NCBI GenBank assembly: GCA_022577435.1
Contig: JAKOON010000009.1
Coordinates: 11,222,911-11,286,910, forward strand
Source: Embiotoca jacksoni
Lineage: Eukaryota > Chordata > Actinopteri > Embiotocidae
Length of the DNA: 64,000 bases
Direction: 5' to 3'
Under the pieces are notes generated by a model. The model ran no database searches, was not told the DNA's origin, and was given only the letters and a program-made list of their open reading frames with translations. Every line of letters starts with the position of its first letter. Within the stretch, counting starts at the first letter, position 1. Both the position numbers and the translations under genes were made by a program. Below, one piece after another: positions 24,648 through 38,578 of the stretch.

Positions 24648-26603
24648 TCTGTCTGGATTTAGATGAGATTTTAAAATGTTGTTTTGAAACTTTGAGGGTT
24701 TTAGTGAAAGTACAGATATAAATCTATCTGGGTCCCACTGGGACATATGGCATTAACAAAAGGGAGACACAGACACAGCTCTGGTTTGAAAATATAAATA
24801 AAGCTTTGTCTTTGTGTTGTTAAAGCTCATTGATTTGAACCGAGAGAAGAAATAAGAGACTGACTGACACTTTCAGTTCTTATCCCAGTTGCTTAAGTAA
24901 CACAGTTTAGGTGGCCAGTGGTTGCATGCAAACTTCTCTGACTTTAACGCAGCAAAGATCCACCTGCACAAAACTGCCCAGTCACAAAATGTACACAAAG
25001 AATTATGCCTTTAAACATGGATCCTCGTGTTACCTGCCTTTGGACACACAGAAGTAACACAACTCTCTAAGAATAATCCAGTTAAGATCACAGTGAGATT
25101 ACTGCAAAACCAGTTAGGATGCCTGACTGTCAATTTGAATCAGTTAAATGCTTTAACATCCACCACTTTTTTATTAAAGAGTAAAAGCTTGGGAATATTT
25201 TGTTTCTTGAACTCTAACAGTGAAAATAATGTGCAGCATAGTGATTCAAAAAGTATGTGCCCCTAAGGACAATAGAAAAAGTCAGAAATGACATGTTTTG
25301 CTGTGTACACACTCTTGTTGCAAAGTATGTAGCTAATGCTGCTATGTGTTGGCTCACATCATTTAAAACGTGAGGCTTCGTGCTTTTTAACAATGTGTAG
25401 TTTGTATAGTTTTCACTCTTAAGGGGTTAATACGTTGACATTTGATTTCTGTTGTTTGTGCAAACTAAGACACGCACTACCTGTAACTGAGACTGAGGTT
25501 TCTTCAATTTTCATTTCAAACACGTTTAAAAAAAAAATGTCCTTTCTTGCAGTGGCACCTCCAGTCTGACGCTGTTGGTGCCAAGTGTCTCTGACAAAAT
25601 TAGATTGGCAGATTTGTTCATTTATTTTGTCCTGCTGCTGTTATTTGATTTGTTATATATAGTTTGTTTCCCTTTCAGTTATTCTTTTCCCATTTTCTGT
25701 GTTAAACACGAGCCTGGAGAGTTGTGATGAAGCAATGTACTGAGTTTATATATATATATATATATATATAAACTTCAATTTAATGTCAACACAAATTCCT
25801 TTCCACTGATCAGAAGTGACTTCTGCTGCTACCACTGGGCTCATCACTATTTTCCACTGTATTAGGAGTTGCCTCCCGCTCAGTCAGAGACGGGAGCTGG
25901 CAGACCCATCTTCAATAGAGACTTTTTTTTCTGGCAGAGAGCAGGACACCACAGCTGGACTGGAAATTTCTGTTTACAGGTTTATTCATGGTGACAGGCA
26001 GACTCAATGGTGTGGTATTAAAGGTGCACGAAAACAGCTTACGCCAAATGAAGAGAGTTTTTCCATACTCACTAAGTTTCGGTCCAAAAAGGGGGTAACC
26101 ATAAACTATTGCTATTGAATGCAGTCAGTGTCTATATATTGCGGGCAGATCGTTATAAACTGGGAGAGGAAAACGAATCACCTGCAGGACCAGTGATCAT
26201 GATTTGTCGAGTGCACAGTCCACGTCCTCATCATAAACGAGCACACAAACACACAGGCATGAGAGTTTACTCAGCGTTTGATGGCCGTCATGACAACAAC
26301 ACAGCTGCGTGTCTCTGTGTGTGTCTCCTCTGCTCAGTCTCTGGCAGAGTCAGACAATAGGACAGTTATACTGGTGAAACCACTAGCTCGGCCCCGGCCC
26401 GCTCCTCACATTTTCCATCTCACCATATTAATTTGCTTTGCCTCTTCTTCCCCTCGTCTTCGCTTTCTGCTCAGGGGTAGATGGGGAGTGAGGGAACATT
26501 TGTTCGTAGACAGAACTGAGACGACTCTTTCTGTCTGCTTTTGTTCCTTTCTTCTCCAAAATCATTTATCTTTCTTAATTATTCATCTTTTTGTCTGTTT
26601 GCC

Positions 26604-26638
<35 letters not shown>

Positions 26639-27738
26639 GATAAAGGGAAAAGAAACATTAAAAATCTGGAACCTGACAAACTTAATACACTTACTTTAAT
26701 TGGCCTTCAAAAATTATTTGTATTGTGTGGTGTTCCAGATGGGTTTGTTGTTACGTCTAAATATTGGATGTGCTTAAGTTGGAGTCTATTGTGTAACTAA
26801 TCACTCATGGCCCTTTTGATCATGTTTTATCTGCCCTGCTTTAAAAGCATTTCACAAACAACTTTAATCAAACCAATATACAGTGCGTCAAAGTAATTCT
26901 CTTTTTAACTCTGAAGTTAATGTGGAAGAGGTCCTAGTGTGCATGCACTCACCCAGTTCATTTGCAACTGAAAGAAGCTCAATGTATGAAGGGGAAACCT
27001 AAAACGACTCCACTCCACTAGTAGCGTTGTTATGGAGAGGAAGTGAAATGATCACGTCGACTGAAAACGGCTCTCTCACAGTCAAAATCGGTCACGTTAG
27101 ATGACAGGGAAATCTCTGACAGAAGAAATAACCTCTGGGATTACTAGTCTAATTTTTGACAATTTGAGCAAGTGCATTCACTTTTTGTAGGGGGTTATAA
27201 GACAATGTATGTCATCCTTTAAGTTGTCTGAAATGTAAAGGACAAGTTGAAGAAAAACAAGGAGTAGGAATTTTTTCTTCTTTTATCCTAACATCCAGCT
27301 GCATCATGATTTTTATTTCTAGTCACAGTTTTTGTATTATGACACAATTTTGAGCAATGCATTTAAATTGATCTGTCCATATTTTTCTGTCGTGCCAGAG
27401 GGGCTCAACATGTCTGCTTTCTTTCACACCTCTTCATGACTGAAGTGGATTTAAGAGGTGAGATCAATATGGAGCAAGAGCGTTAACCTTCCTGCACCAC
27501 CAGGTCAGTCTAGAAGCAGCAGGTCCTAAAATGTTGTCCGCTCGGTGAATGATACCAAGCAACAGTTTGGTTACTATTTCCTAAGTAAATATTGTGTGAT
27601 TTCAGGAATCCAACGAACTAAATCACAAGAGGATTAAGAAATCCAGACCACCTTGAAAATAACTTCATCGAGCAGCAGGGTAAGTCCAGTGTACCATAAA
27701 CAAAGTTGATGAAGGGAACAACGGCATAATTCAAAATT

Positions 27739-27740
<2 letters not shown>
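24645..27740. other. Non-coding; small (TA)n and (TTTC)n arrays
   Basis: Holds (TA)n at 25747-25771 and (TTTC)n of about nine units at 26604-26638. A slightly CpG-richer patch lies around 26100-26500 without a recognisable exon. A TTAAAGGTG motif at 26018 may be the end of a short element, but its partner end was not found. Confidence 0.55.

Positions 27741-27797
<57 letters not shown>
27741..27797. repeat. (AC)n microsatellite
   Basis: About 28 pure AC units. A shorter CA stretch follows at 27850-27869. Confidence 0.97.
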
Positions 27798-27799
<2 letters not shown>

Positions 27800-28024
27800 C
27801 AAAATCATACGCACTCTTTAAATATATGTGATGCCCCATTCCTCCTTAACACACACACACATACACACATGCAGACTTATCTAAACACTCTAATGCAGTC
27901 CTGCACACTATGGAAAATGTATACGCGGAACAAATTTGATTCATAAATGGGCAGGTTTTCAATTTGAATCCTCGCCTACTCTCTTATGGCTGGCTGCTAA
28001 AATAGAGCTCAGCCTGTGGAACTG

Positions 28025-28046
28025 GAGGGAGGGAGGGAGGGAGGGA
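28025..28046. repeat. (GGGA)n short array
   Basis: Five GGGA units in a purine-only tract. Confidence 0.85.
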
Positions 28047-28192
28047 AGAAGGGGGAGAGAGAATCACCATTAAGGTGATTTGAACGATAGTTTCTGTGTG
28101 GAGCTACAAGGCTGGTTGAGTGAATATGAGCAGCCAGCCAGTGAAGCCAATTTTATACATGGCTAAGTTTTCTCTTATACTATGTACCTGAG

Positions 28193-28193
28193 T

Positions 28194-28247
<54 letters not shown>

Positions 28248-28296
28248 ACACACACACACACACTATCTACATATGTACAAACAGACACTCACAGGT

Positions 28297-28363
<67 letters not shown>
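28193..28363. repeat. Twin (CA)n arrays
   Basis: Two CA arrays (28193-28262 and 28301-28363) are separated by about 38 bases of unique sequence. Replication slippage could have split one array. Confidence 0.95.
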
Positions 28364-28365
<2 letters not shown>

Positions 28366-28668
28366 CCTCACGTTGGAGGATTTTCATTGTCTTTTTTTTT
28401 TTTATCCTTGTGATGACCACAAGGGCAAGTATGAAGAAACACACACACAAACACAAGAACAAGTAATCGTTTATGGCTCTGATGGCATATCTACTCACCT
28501 AATGATGAACATAGTATAAATAAAACATAGAGAAATATACTACATGCCCAAGAGTAACTTATGGTACTCTGCTACAGAAAAATCTATGGTTCAACTGTCA
28601 TCTGACGGCTGAATATGTGGTTATATCACACAAAATAAATGGGGGCCTTTGAAACGTACTAGTAGATT

Positions 28669-28855
28669 CAGGAGGCTGTTATCAACAACATAAATGACCC
28701 ATGGACTAGTACCACCTGACATTCTTCTTCCCTCCCATCATTGTTACTATGGCCAATAGAGGTCGCAACAAATATAACCCTCTGGTCTACGAGGTGCAGT
28801 TTGCCCAGTCTGAGCATTACATTGTTAAAAATAAATCGATGATAACAGCCTCCTG
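28669..28855. mobile_element. MITE-like element, 187 bp, perfect 15-bp inverted ends
   Basis: CAGGAGGCTGTTATC at 28669-28683 is matched exactly by its reverse complement GATAACAGCCTCCTG at 28841-28855, and weaker complementarity continues a few bases inwards. The 157-base interior has no open frame of note and includes a CAATAGAGGTCGCAACA segment. The size and ends suit a miniature DNA transposon. No convincing target duplication is visible, so superfamily is unassigned. It could instead be an old fold-back. Confidence 0.55.
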
Positions 28856-29800
<945 letters not shown>

Positions 29801-30266
29801 TGTGTATGTCAGGGTGTGTATGTGTGTGTCAGTGTGCCCACTCAAACACGTCAAGAAGTAAAAGAATACTCTTCCCATCTCTTTCGTCAGTGCAAAGCCG
29901 AGCCATCAGTGCGTTTGTGTTTCCAAGCTTGAGTCATATCTGAAAGTGATTCCTCAAACTGAGATTTTTGTTTATCTAAAAATGTTTGAGATTTACCGCG
30001 AGGAAACCTCACAGCAGAGTACAATACATTGTTGAATAGACACAGACTCAGAGATCTTGTTTAACCAACTTGAATATGAAACATGACATACTGAGACGAA
30101 ATAAAATATTTTACTCTGTTCTACTGTTTGTGTGTGTGCATATGTGTGTGTGTGTGTGTGTATGTGTGTCCAGACGGACGTCAAAGTGGTCAGTTCATCT
30201 CGGCTATGTTGCCAAGGGCTGGACCATTGTGGTTTTGTTTGAGCTTAGTGCCAATATACTGCGCGA

Positions 30267-30270
<4 letters not shown>

Positions 30271-30354
<84 letters not shown>
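30271..30354. repeat. (GT)n microsatellite
   Basis: About 42 GT units. A shorter GT-rich stretch lies at 30127-30168. Confidence 0.97.
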
Positions 30355-30355
<1 letters not shown>

Positions 30356-30360
30356 TGTGT

Positions 30361-33332
30361 GAGTAGAGTTGACTTTTTTCCTGAGGCTAAAATGAGCACC
30401 GACCACAACAGACAAACAGATCGACTGATAGACAAAAAGAAGGAAAGAAATTGAGAGACCGACCACAGAAAAGAGAAAGGGCCTCCTTGTAAAATTTTGT
30501 TTCCAAACACAACAACTCCCTCACACACAGAGCTTCTAAAAGACATGGACCTCCTTTGGTTCTTTACTACACATGGACTGGATATACCAGGAGCCTCTGG
30601 GGTGTTTGCAGATTTCTGTTGTTATTATTTTGCTTGGTTGATGTTTATAGGATGATGGCATGGAGTATAGTGCCCTGCTGAGGCATTGTTACAGCATGTC
30701 TGTTAAATCTGACTTTGATATTAAAAAAAAAGGCCCCTGATACACCTATCTTACTCAAAAAGGATGAATGTTTAGAGTATAAAAACTACATTGATAGCAG
30801 ATAATGCAGAATGCCTGAACAACTGAGCTTTAATTTCTTCGCTAAGGCAGACTTAAAGCCCACAAATCACAGTGGTAACAGAAAAAAAATTACACCTACA
30901 GTTGAGTGTTGGAGAAAACAAACGCCTGTAATAACATAATTACAGAACTAATGAATAATAAATTAAACAAAAATTGGCAGAATAACCAAGAATGAGTTTA
31001 ATTGATTACAACAAATTAACGGCACATTTAAGGCCCAGCATGTCGTATGAATTGCATAAAACATATTTAATCTGCAGCTATATCTATCCTGTTGCTATAA
31101 ATACAGATTGGGAAAGCGTGGCATTTCACCAACTAAATCAACAAATATCTCAATTAATAAATGCTACATTCTATGAATCATTGTTTGGAACAAATATAGA
31201 CAAAACAAATTTCTGTTATTTAATTTATTGGTTTGAGAGAGTTTGTATGTCAACCTTCTTAGATACATTCCTGCATAAGTTAACAAACTTTAAACTTCAG
31301 ATTTGTCTAATATCGTGTATCTGATTCTGGAAGTATTTGAGCACCATATAATACTAAGTAAATTCACTTCAAGTTATTCAAAGTACTCTGGATCAGCCAA
31401 AAGACACTGAGGTTAACCTGTAATTGGGGCCATGCACTCTCCCTTGTTAAGTTAAATAAAAATTATGTCCATCATTGTCACTTCTGCAGTCTTTAAGGGA
31501 GATGATTTGACTTTTTGTGTCTCAAACCAGCTAGTAGCTATCATAGCCTGTGGCCTCAGAGCTGCCCAGCCACAGGACCCAAAATCCAAAGAGGCCTCTG
31601 CACTGCTAAAGACATTATCGCTGAGAATAACCCCGTTCTGAGTGTGTCGGGCTCTGCATGCATGCATGAATGTCTGTGTGTGTGTTTATGTGTAGTTGTT
31701 TTGACCAGTAGTTAAAGATCTGAACATGCAATCGGCTTCTCTGTGGTAAAGTCTCTGTTTTTTCTTTTCAACTTTTCTGTTGTTTTCATGCATGGCCATC
31801 AACCCGGCCTCCACCCCTTCCTCCCTCCCTGTCTCATTCTTCTCTGCTTCTTGTCTTCATAAAACTGTTTTTAAACTTTGTATATCTTTTTTCCCTTTAT
31901 GATGAGGTTTTGCCCTTCCCTACGTCTCTCGGCGCTTCTGTTGTCTGTTTTTCCCCTCCTTCTTGTCCAACTTTTTCTTTGTCTGTCTTTCTTGACGATG
32001 AACCTCTGTGACCTTGAAGACTGGTCCTCTTTATGGGAATACCACTCAGTCTAAAAACTAGAACAGCCTATGTAGCCTGCAGAAGCGTTGTTTTTACCAA
32101 TGTGCCGCAGTGGTTTAACTGCTGTTCCAAACTCATGCAACACTGTTTCTGTTAGTTCACAATATAAGCTTTCAATTCTTCCCAATAATCTACTGTCACA
32201 AAGTTCTCCCTTCTCCCAAACATTTGATATTCTTACAAAAATTAAGATAAGAAGAAATCCCAAACAATTCACTGTCCTTGGCTTGTCAATCTAAAGGGCT
32301 ATTCACACTAGACTTAGATGTGATTTACCCCGTGTATGTTTTGTATCACACATTCACACAGAATAAACCAAGTCATTTCACTCTGACTAACAAAGCAAAT
32401 CCCACAGATTATCTCTGGATACAATTGAAACACTGTGAGATGAGCCCATTTAATTTGCACCCAAAACGTTCTATTATTTAGCGTGGCCTTATGCAATTAT
32501 AACGCAAAGAAGCAGGGGAAAAGACAAAACCAAAACAACAAATGTAATAACTGTAATTACCAAGATGCTTATTCACATTGTGTGATATTATCTATTTTAT
32601 ATTTGGACAAAAGTGTGGAAATAATATATTTGCATGGCATTAAGAATACAAAAAAACACAAATTCAACAAATGAAGGTAAAGTGTCACATGTAGAACTGA
32701 AGAGATGATTTGCTGTCAAGGGAAATGAATTAACAGCAAATATCAGCTCCTTACTGGACAAAATATCCACTCTGTGTCATTGGTTGCCATCTGCCAAAGT
32801 TGGGCCTTACATCCTTGCGCATCACCAAACATACACAAACTGCTCAAAGTTCTGCATTTGTTTTAGTTCATTTGGGCTTACGCATTGAAACAAACTAAAC
32901 AAAAAAACTAAAAATAACTGATCAAAGTCTCAAAGCTAACAATATTACTGCATTGAAATATGATGGTTTGTTTTGATTTTCATTAGTTATATAATGGCTT
33001 TGTCTGAAATACAAAAGTTATGTGGGCATCAAACTTAATGAAGTGTTTGTTTCCTCCATAAAAACACAACCACTTTGATGAAATTCAGGTTATAATTGAA
33101 TGAAAATAAGTTTAGGGGTAAACATACACCCTTGCTGAAAAAGCTGATAATATACACCAAAAGCTGTTAAACTTCACAGAGATGTGTTTTTTAGGTTTTT
33201 AATGAGTTTGAAAGTATTTCTACGTCATAAAATATAGAAGAAATCCACACCACATCTACAGAGGGAGGAGGCTCGGTCATAGAGTTCAAGATAGAGACAA
33301 AAAAGGAGAAAGAAACCAGTGTGTTTGCTTTG
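30361..33332. other. Non-coding, with a pyrimidine-rich patch
   Basis: AT-rich DNA. A C/T-rich patch occupies about 31740-32000. Open frames (for example 30992-31324) are AT-rich chance frames with no recognisable domain. Confidence 0.55.
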
Positions 33333-33737
33333 CAACCCGATATTATGACACAGCGTGTAATATACCCATCAGTCCAGTAGACAATATGTCAGTGTCACAT
33401 TTTGCCTTGCTTCGGCATTGAAAGGAAGGTGCCTTAGGTTTAGCCACCAAAAACTGTGGTTAGATGTAGAAAAAGACCATGGTTTGGGCTTAATGTGACA
33501 GTCCAAACGATAGCAAACTGGTTCGGTTTAGGCACAAAAACTATTTGGTTATGTTAAGGAAATGATCATGGTTTGGGTTAAAGTAAATAATTCAATGTAC
33601 AGTAGATAACGTTAGTAAGTCCTGTAGGTCACTTAATGGCATCATAAGTTAAATATGTTGTGTTATGTATGCAACTTACATGCTACATTCAACCACCCTT
33701 GACCTCTTCCCTATGTGAACTCTCACTCTTTGTACGT

Positions 33738-35060
33738 ACATTACATTACATTTCATTTAGCTGACGCTTTTGTCCAAAGGGACTTACAATAAGTGCATTT
33801 CAACCATGAGGGTACAAAACCCAGAACAACAAGAATCAAGAAAATACAATTTCTTCAAGAAAGCCAAACTTCAAAGTGCTATAAGTAAGTGCCATTTTAA
33901 GCGCTACTGAAGTTCTACTATTTAAGGTAAAGTCGGAAGAGGTGTGTTTTTAGCTTGCAGCGGAAGATGTACAGAGTTTCCGCTGTCCTGGGGTCGGTGG
34001 GGAGCTCATTCCACCATTTAGGAGCAAGGACAGCAAACAGTCTTGATTTTGTAGAGTGTTTAGCTCGCAGTGAGGGAGCAACAAGCCGATTAGTAGATGC
34101 AGAGCGAAGTGAACGGGCTGGGGTGTAAGGTTTGACCATGTCCTGGATGTAGACTGGACCTGATCTGTTCACAGCACGGTACGCAAGTACCAATGTTTTG
34201 AAACAGATGCGGGCAGCTACTGGTAACCAGTGAAGGGAGCGGAGGAGCGGAGTCGTGGGAGTGTATTTCGGGAGGTTAAAGACCAGTCGAGCTGCTGCAT
34301 TCTGGATGAGCTGCAGAGGATGGATGGCACTAACAGGTAGACCTGCCAGGAGGGAGTTACAGTAGTCCAGACGTGAGAGGACCAGAGCCTGGACCAGAAC
34401 CTGGACCAGAACCTGCGCCGCCTTCTGAGTGAGAAGAGGACGTATTCTCTTGATGTTGTGCAGCATGTGTCTACAGGAACGTGTTGTTGCAGTGATGTTG
34501 GCAGAAAGAGAGAGTTGACTGTCGAGTGTCATGCCGATGTTCCTAGCAGTCAGGGTCAGGGTTAACACAGAGTTGTCCAAGGTAGTAGTCAGATTCGTGA
34601 GTGGGAGAGTCTTCCCCCGGAAGGAAGAGCAGTTCGGTCTTGTCGAGGTTGATTTTCAGGTGGTGTGAGGACATCCACTGAGAGATGTCAGTCAGACAGG
34701 CAGAGATTCATGCTGCTACCTGTGTTTCAGAAAAGAGAGGATCAGTTGGGTGTCATCAGCATAGCTGTGGTAGGAAAAGCCATGCGAGTGAATGACAGAG
34801 CCGAGAGAGTTGGTGTACAGAGAGAAGAGGAGGGGACCCAGGACGGAGCCTTGAGGGACCCCAGGAGTGAGAGGACAAGGTTCGGACACAGATCTCCTCC
34901 AAGTTACCTGGTAAGTGCGGTCATTGAGGTAGGATGAGAACAGGGAGAGAGCAGAGCCTGAGACACAGAGGTCCTGAAGGGAGGAAATAAGGATCTGGTG
35001 GTTCACTGTGTCACGTAAACCCTGGTCAGACATGCGAGTGATTTTCACGCCTTGGTAAGC
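33738..35060 (-). mobile_element. 5'-truncated L2 LINE inserted in copy 1
   Basis: The element reads on the minus strand. It starts, truncated, near 35040-35060 inside the reverse transcriptase, runs through the post-RT C-terminal region and ends in the conserved L2 3' tail at 33738-33840 with a repeated ACATT terminus. The host element resumes on either side: CTCACTCTTTGTACGT to the left and ACTAACACTGTAGCCTCTAG to the right both align with copy 2, so the LINE landed in an existing copy. A target duplication was not identifiable. Confidence 0.85.
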
Positions 35061-35063
35061 CAA
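33918..35063 (-). pseudogene. L2 reverse transcriptase, broken
   Basis: Protein of an L2-type non-LTR retrotransposon, which would copy its own RNA by target-primed reverse transcription. The upstream piece (35063-34716) shows DTVNHQIL, the TYQVTWRR segment, the RT motif GVPQGSVLGPLL (about residues 68-79) and the catalytic YADDTQL (residues 101-107). The downstream piece (34580-33918, 220 codons) carries the usual L2 C-terminal features LSRLDYCNSLLAGLP, IQNAAARLV and LHWLPVAARI and ends LFRLYLK-stop. Between them (34715-34581) the SQWMSSHHLKINLDKTE region is present but out of frame and interrupted by stops, so at least two frameshifts separate the halves. The endonuclease and N-terminal RT are missing. 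A duplicated VLVQ segment in the C-terminal piece is a small local repeat. Dead copy, no promoter. Confidence 0.92.
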
Positions 35064-35133
35064 AGCATGATACTAACACTGTAGCCTCTAGTGGAATGAG
35101 GGTGTATTACATGCTTTGGTGTGATACCGGGCT

Positions 35134-35730
35134 GTTCTCTCTGTCCAATCAGATGAAGTTTGCAGCATTCAGGGATGAAAGGTTGACAGCCAGGATGTAA
35201 TCCAATGGTTCAATAGTCATCCATTGTAGAGGACAGTTGAGTAAGCCCCTGAATTACTGACAACTGGCATGTGAGACACAAGGAAAGCGATATGCAGTGA
35301 TGAGAAGGAGATGAAGTCATCAAGTGGCTAAATGAAAACGGAGGTCCAGATCATACTCCCAGATGTGGACGAGGATGAGGTGGACAGAAAACTTGATTAC
35401 AGATGACAAGGGTGGACTAATACATAGAGTTGGAGAAGATGAGCATGAGAGAGTGAAATGGACATGACAGAATGAGGGGGAAGAAAGGAAAAAAGACAAG
35501 TTGAGGTCAATGTCAAATAAATATGCAGTAAGTGACAAATATAAGCAGAAAGACAGGCAGTTTGTTTTTCTAACTGGGAATCAAAGACAATTTTTTTGTA
35601 CAGGAAGAGATTGGAAATAGCCAAAAAAAAAAATGGAACACGCATATCCAAAAAAGGAAACACAACAGCTGGGAAGTGTCCCAGAGGGAATTCAGAGTTT
35701 TGATTGACACTGATCAATTTAGCATAACTC
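35134..35730. other. Non-coding, purine-rich in part
   Basis: Starts at the outer edge of copy 1. It contains a GATGAG-rich patch (about 35360-35500) and no supported gene. Confidence 0.55.
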
Positions 35731-35745
35731 TGTGTGTGTGTGTGT

Positions 35746-35797
<52 letters not shown>
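35731..35797. repeat. (GT)n microsatellite
   Basis: About 33 TG units with one AG interruption. Confidence 0.97.
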
Positions 35798-35800
<3 letters not shown>

Positions 35801-38309
35801 CAGGTGTGTGAGCATCCATGTGTGAGAGTGTGTTTAGTGGGAGGCAGAAAAGGCCAGAAAGCAGGAAATGGAGAGGAAATTAACAAAATGTTCCAAACCT
35901 TATAGAATTCATGTTTTCACCAGGAGAGATTTTGATTTCCTGTGGGTCAAGTGGGAAAGAAGAGAATCTTTTCTCTCTCTCTTTACGTGTTCACCACAAG
36001 ACAGGGGTTGGCATAACAATGAGAGTGTTGTTTACTGTCCCAAAAGAGATTCAAATTCAAGCTTTTCTGCCACAATTTACATTTAATATGCAACGAAAGA
36101 GAGTAAGGGAGAAAGTGAAGGAAAAAGAGAGAGAAAGCGCCAAAGGAAGAAATGAGGAATCATCAAAAGCTATATCAGTTATTACATTTACATTGTCTAT
36201 CAAACTGTCTTAAAGTGTATTATTACTATCCACATATTTACTGTGTGTGTGAGAGGGAGAAATGATTCATTAAACAGCTCAAAGTATTCACACCCAAGAT
36301 GTTTATACCAAAGATGTTGGGTGAATAAAAAAAACAATCTGTCTACCTGACACTTGTTTCACTAAAACCTAATCTGGGTTTAGTTTTTTTAGTTGTTTTA
36401 TATATATAAATATATATAAAGTCATAATTCACAAACACAACACAGTATTTATACTATTTACAGTGCACATATTTACATCTCAGCTTTTCAAACCATTATA
36501 TATATATATTATATTTATTTTTCTAATACTTCTGACATACATCAAACTCAAAATTACAGAAGAGCCCCACCTCCTTGCACAGTTTATTTATCCACCGCAG
36601 CGCAGAACCCAACCTTCTTAAACCTACTGGAATAGTCTGATAATAATTTGAGTCTGAACAGTAATGATAAAGTTGCGTCTGACAGTTCAGGTTGTCAATT
36701 ACAAACTCTTGTGTTCAGAAATTTACAAATGTGAAATATATCATTAGTCGGCTAATTAACAGCGTATTGAAATGAGGCTCAAGTAAGCATGGTCGTCTCA
36801 TTTTATTAAATGCTTGTTGCTTCGACTCCTCTCTACTGGCATGTCTGTGCATTAACTTGTGTATTTATGTGATGTACTGTGTGTGTATAGTTGCATATAA
36901 AGCTGGAAAGTGAGATATAAGCACAAGCGGTCATTCAAGACACATGTGGAGATGCATTCTAATGCAAGGTGTGAATAGAAGTACTTGCTATCCACTTGTG
37001 ATAAAAGCAAACATGATTCGGAAGTAAATCAAAAGTATGGTGCCTAAAAACACTCAACATTTTTGTTGACCAGTTGTTTAATAGTGTTATTTGTGAACAG
37101 TGAATGAGGCACTGTGAAATTTAGAGAACTTTGGCTCAGCAGCCCGAAACAAAGCCCAAAGTGACAATTCCTTTCAGAGCTGAACCTATTATTTTGGTCG
37201 TGAGGACAAGTACAAGTCATGTTTTTGTGGAGTGTGCTGACAGATTTATCTATCTCCAGGCAATGTAGAGAGTGGATTAGTCTGCAAAAGACTAAAATAG
37301 AAATGCTTTTTTTTTTTTTCTTTCTTACTTTTACTGCCAATGTTTTTAAAAGATCTTGTTTTCTACAATACCTGCATATCCAAATATGGTTAAGGTCTCC
37401 TGCACTTCAGTTGGATCTGCTACATTCGCTCTGCACTACGTCCTGCATCAGTGGCAGTGAAAATTATGAGGTGCGAAATCATGTAACACGAACAGTAGAG
37501 TAGCAGCCACTCCAGGGAAATTTCCATTCCCAACACATCTGCTTTGTGGCTTTCTACTGCTTTATGTTGTTTTGCAGTGTGACACCCATGCAGCATACTG
37601 TCTATCATCCACTCCCGACACTGGAGATATGATCAATCCATCCGTTTCTATTATTTCCTCCCAAACTGTTACATATAAAGTCACTTTCTTTAGCCCACCC
37701 CGATGTATAGTGCATTTTTGTCACAGTCTAAAAGCCAGGCTGTGACAAGACATATATAACAATGTGACAGACAAGTAAACTCAAATACTTAAACTCTTCA
37801 ACAATCCAATCGGCAGGAATCAAGTGTGTCTGATCCACTCTAATCTCTTTCCTTCAGTCAACTATGCTTTTATTGTTCAGGACTAACTAAGGCATTGTTA
37901 TAGTTTGTTCACATAAGATGTTGATATGATTGACTTGATTGAAGTTCTGTATATCTCAATGCTTTCACCTCCTTGCTTTCAGTTTGTGTGCAGTTATACC
38001 AACTACTTTTCTGTCTGATAATGATACAAAGAAGAGAAAGCAAGGAAGGCAGGAACACTATACAATCAAAATCACAACTCAGTAGTTCCCGAAAAGCCAG
38101 CAACCCATTAAAAAGCAATTTTGAGTAAAAGCAGCATGCTATAGAGTTAAAGTATGCTATAGAGCTCTAGAGTTAAATAAGACAGAAATGTGAGAGCCCC
38201 ATCAGTGCCGTCGACTGTCTGCTCTCACTGGATAGTTTCTGCTCGGCGTCACTCACACTCACACATACGCACCGCAGATAATGCAGACAATATGGTCATC
38301 ACTGTGCTT
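35798..38309. other. Non-coding, nothing recognised
   Basis: AT-rich sequence with short TA tracts (36400-36420, 36498-36510) and a purine-rich patch (36090-36150). No exon or repeat family could be supported. Confidence 0.55.
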
Positions 38310-38578
38310 ATAATGCCCCCCTCCCCTGCTCTCCATCTGTATGTCTCTGCCCCATCATCTCTTCTATTCTCTTCCCCCCTGCGTCCCTGTCTTTTATCCC
38401 ATCTCCTTTTATCTCTAGCCCTCCCTTTGTCCTTCTTTCACAACCTCTCTGCCTCCTCTCTCCATCCTCCTCTCCTCTCCATCCTACTTCTCCCTTTGTC
38501 CTATATTCTACTCTTCTTTTTAGTCTGTCTCACTCTCTTTTTGCTTGGTTTCCTCTCCCCTCCTCTTCCTCTCTCCTA
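38310..38578. repeat. Pyrimidine-rich low-complexity tract
   Basis: About 270 bases of almost only C and T on the plus strand. The 129-codon open frame over it (38190-38579) is a Leu/Ser/Pro composition artefact. Confidence 0.85.

Larger units (their letters stand above)
33333..35133. mobile_element. Terminal-inverted-repeat element, copy 1 (split by an L2)
   Basis: The left end at 33333 reads CAACCCGATATTATGACACA. The reverse complement of the right end reads CAGCCCGGTATCACACCAAA. Over the outer 35 bases the two agree at 26 positions without gaps by hand alignment, and most differences are transitions. The interior holds two tandem copies of a GGTTTAGGCACAAAAACT...ATCATGGTTTGGGTT motif (33434-33491, 33522-33583) and a subterminal CCTCTAGTGG box at the right. 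The same left flank, motif and right flank recur in copy 2 (49312-51550). There is no transposase, so it is non-autonomous. Superfamily unassigned. No clear target duplication seen. Confidence 0.65.

Noticed and set aside
28193..28363. Regularly repeated arrays that could suggest a CRISPR-like layout
   Set aside because: Simple CA dinucleotide arrays with no unique spacers, in a vertebrate-type genome.
34665..34937. 90-codon plus-strand open frame
   Set aside because: Antisense of the L2 reverse transcriptase.
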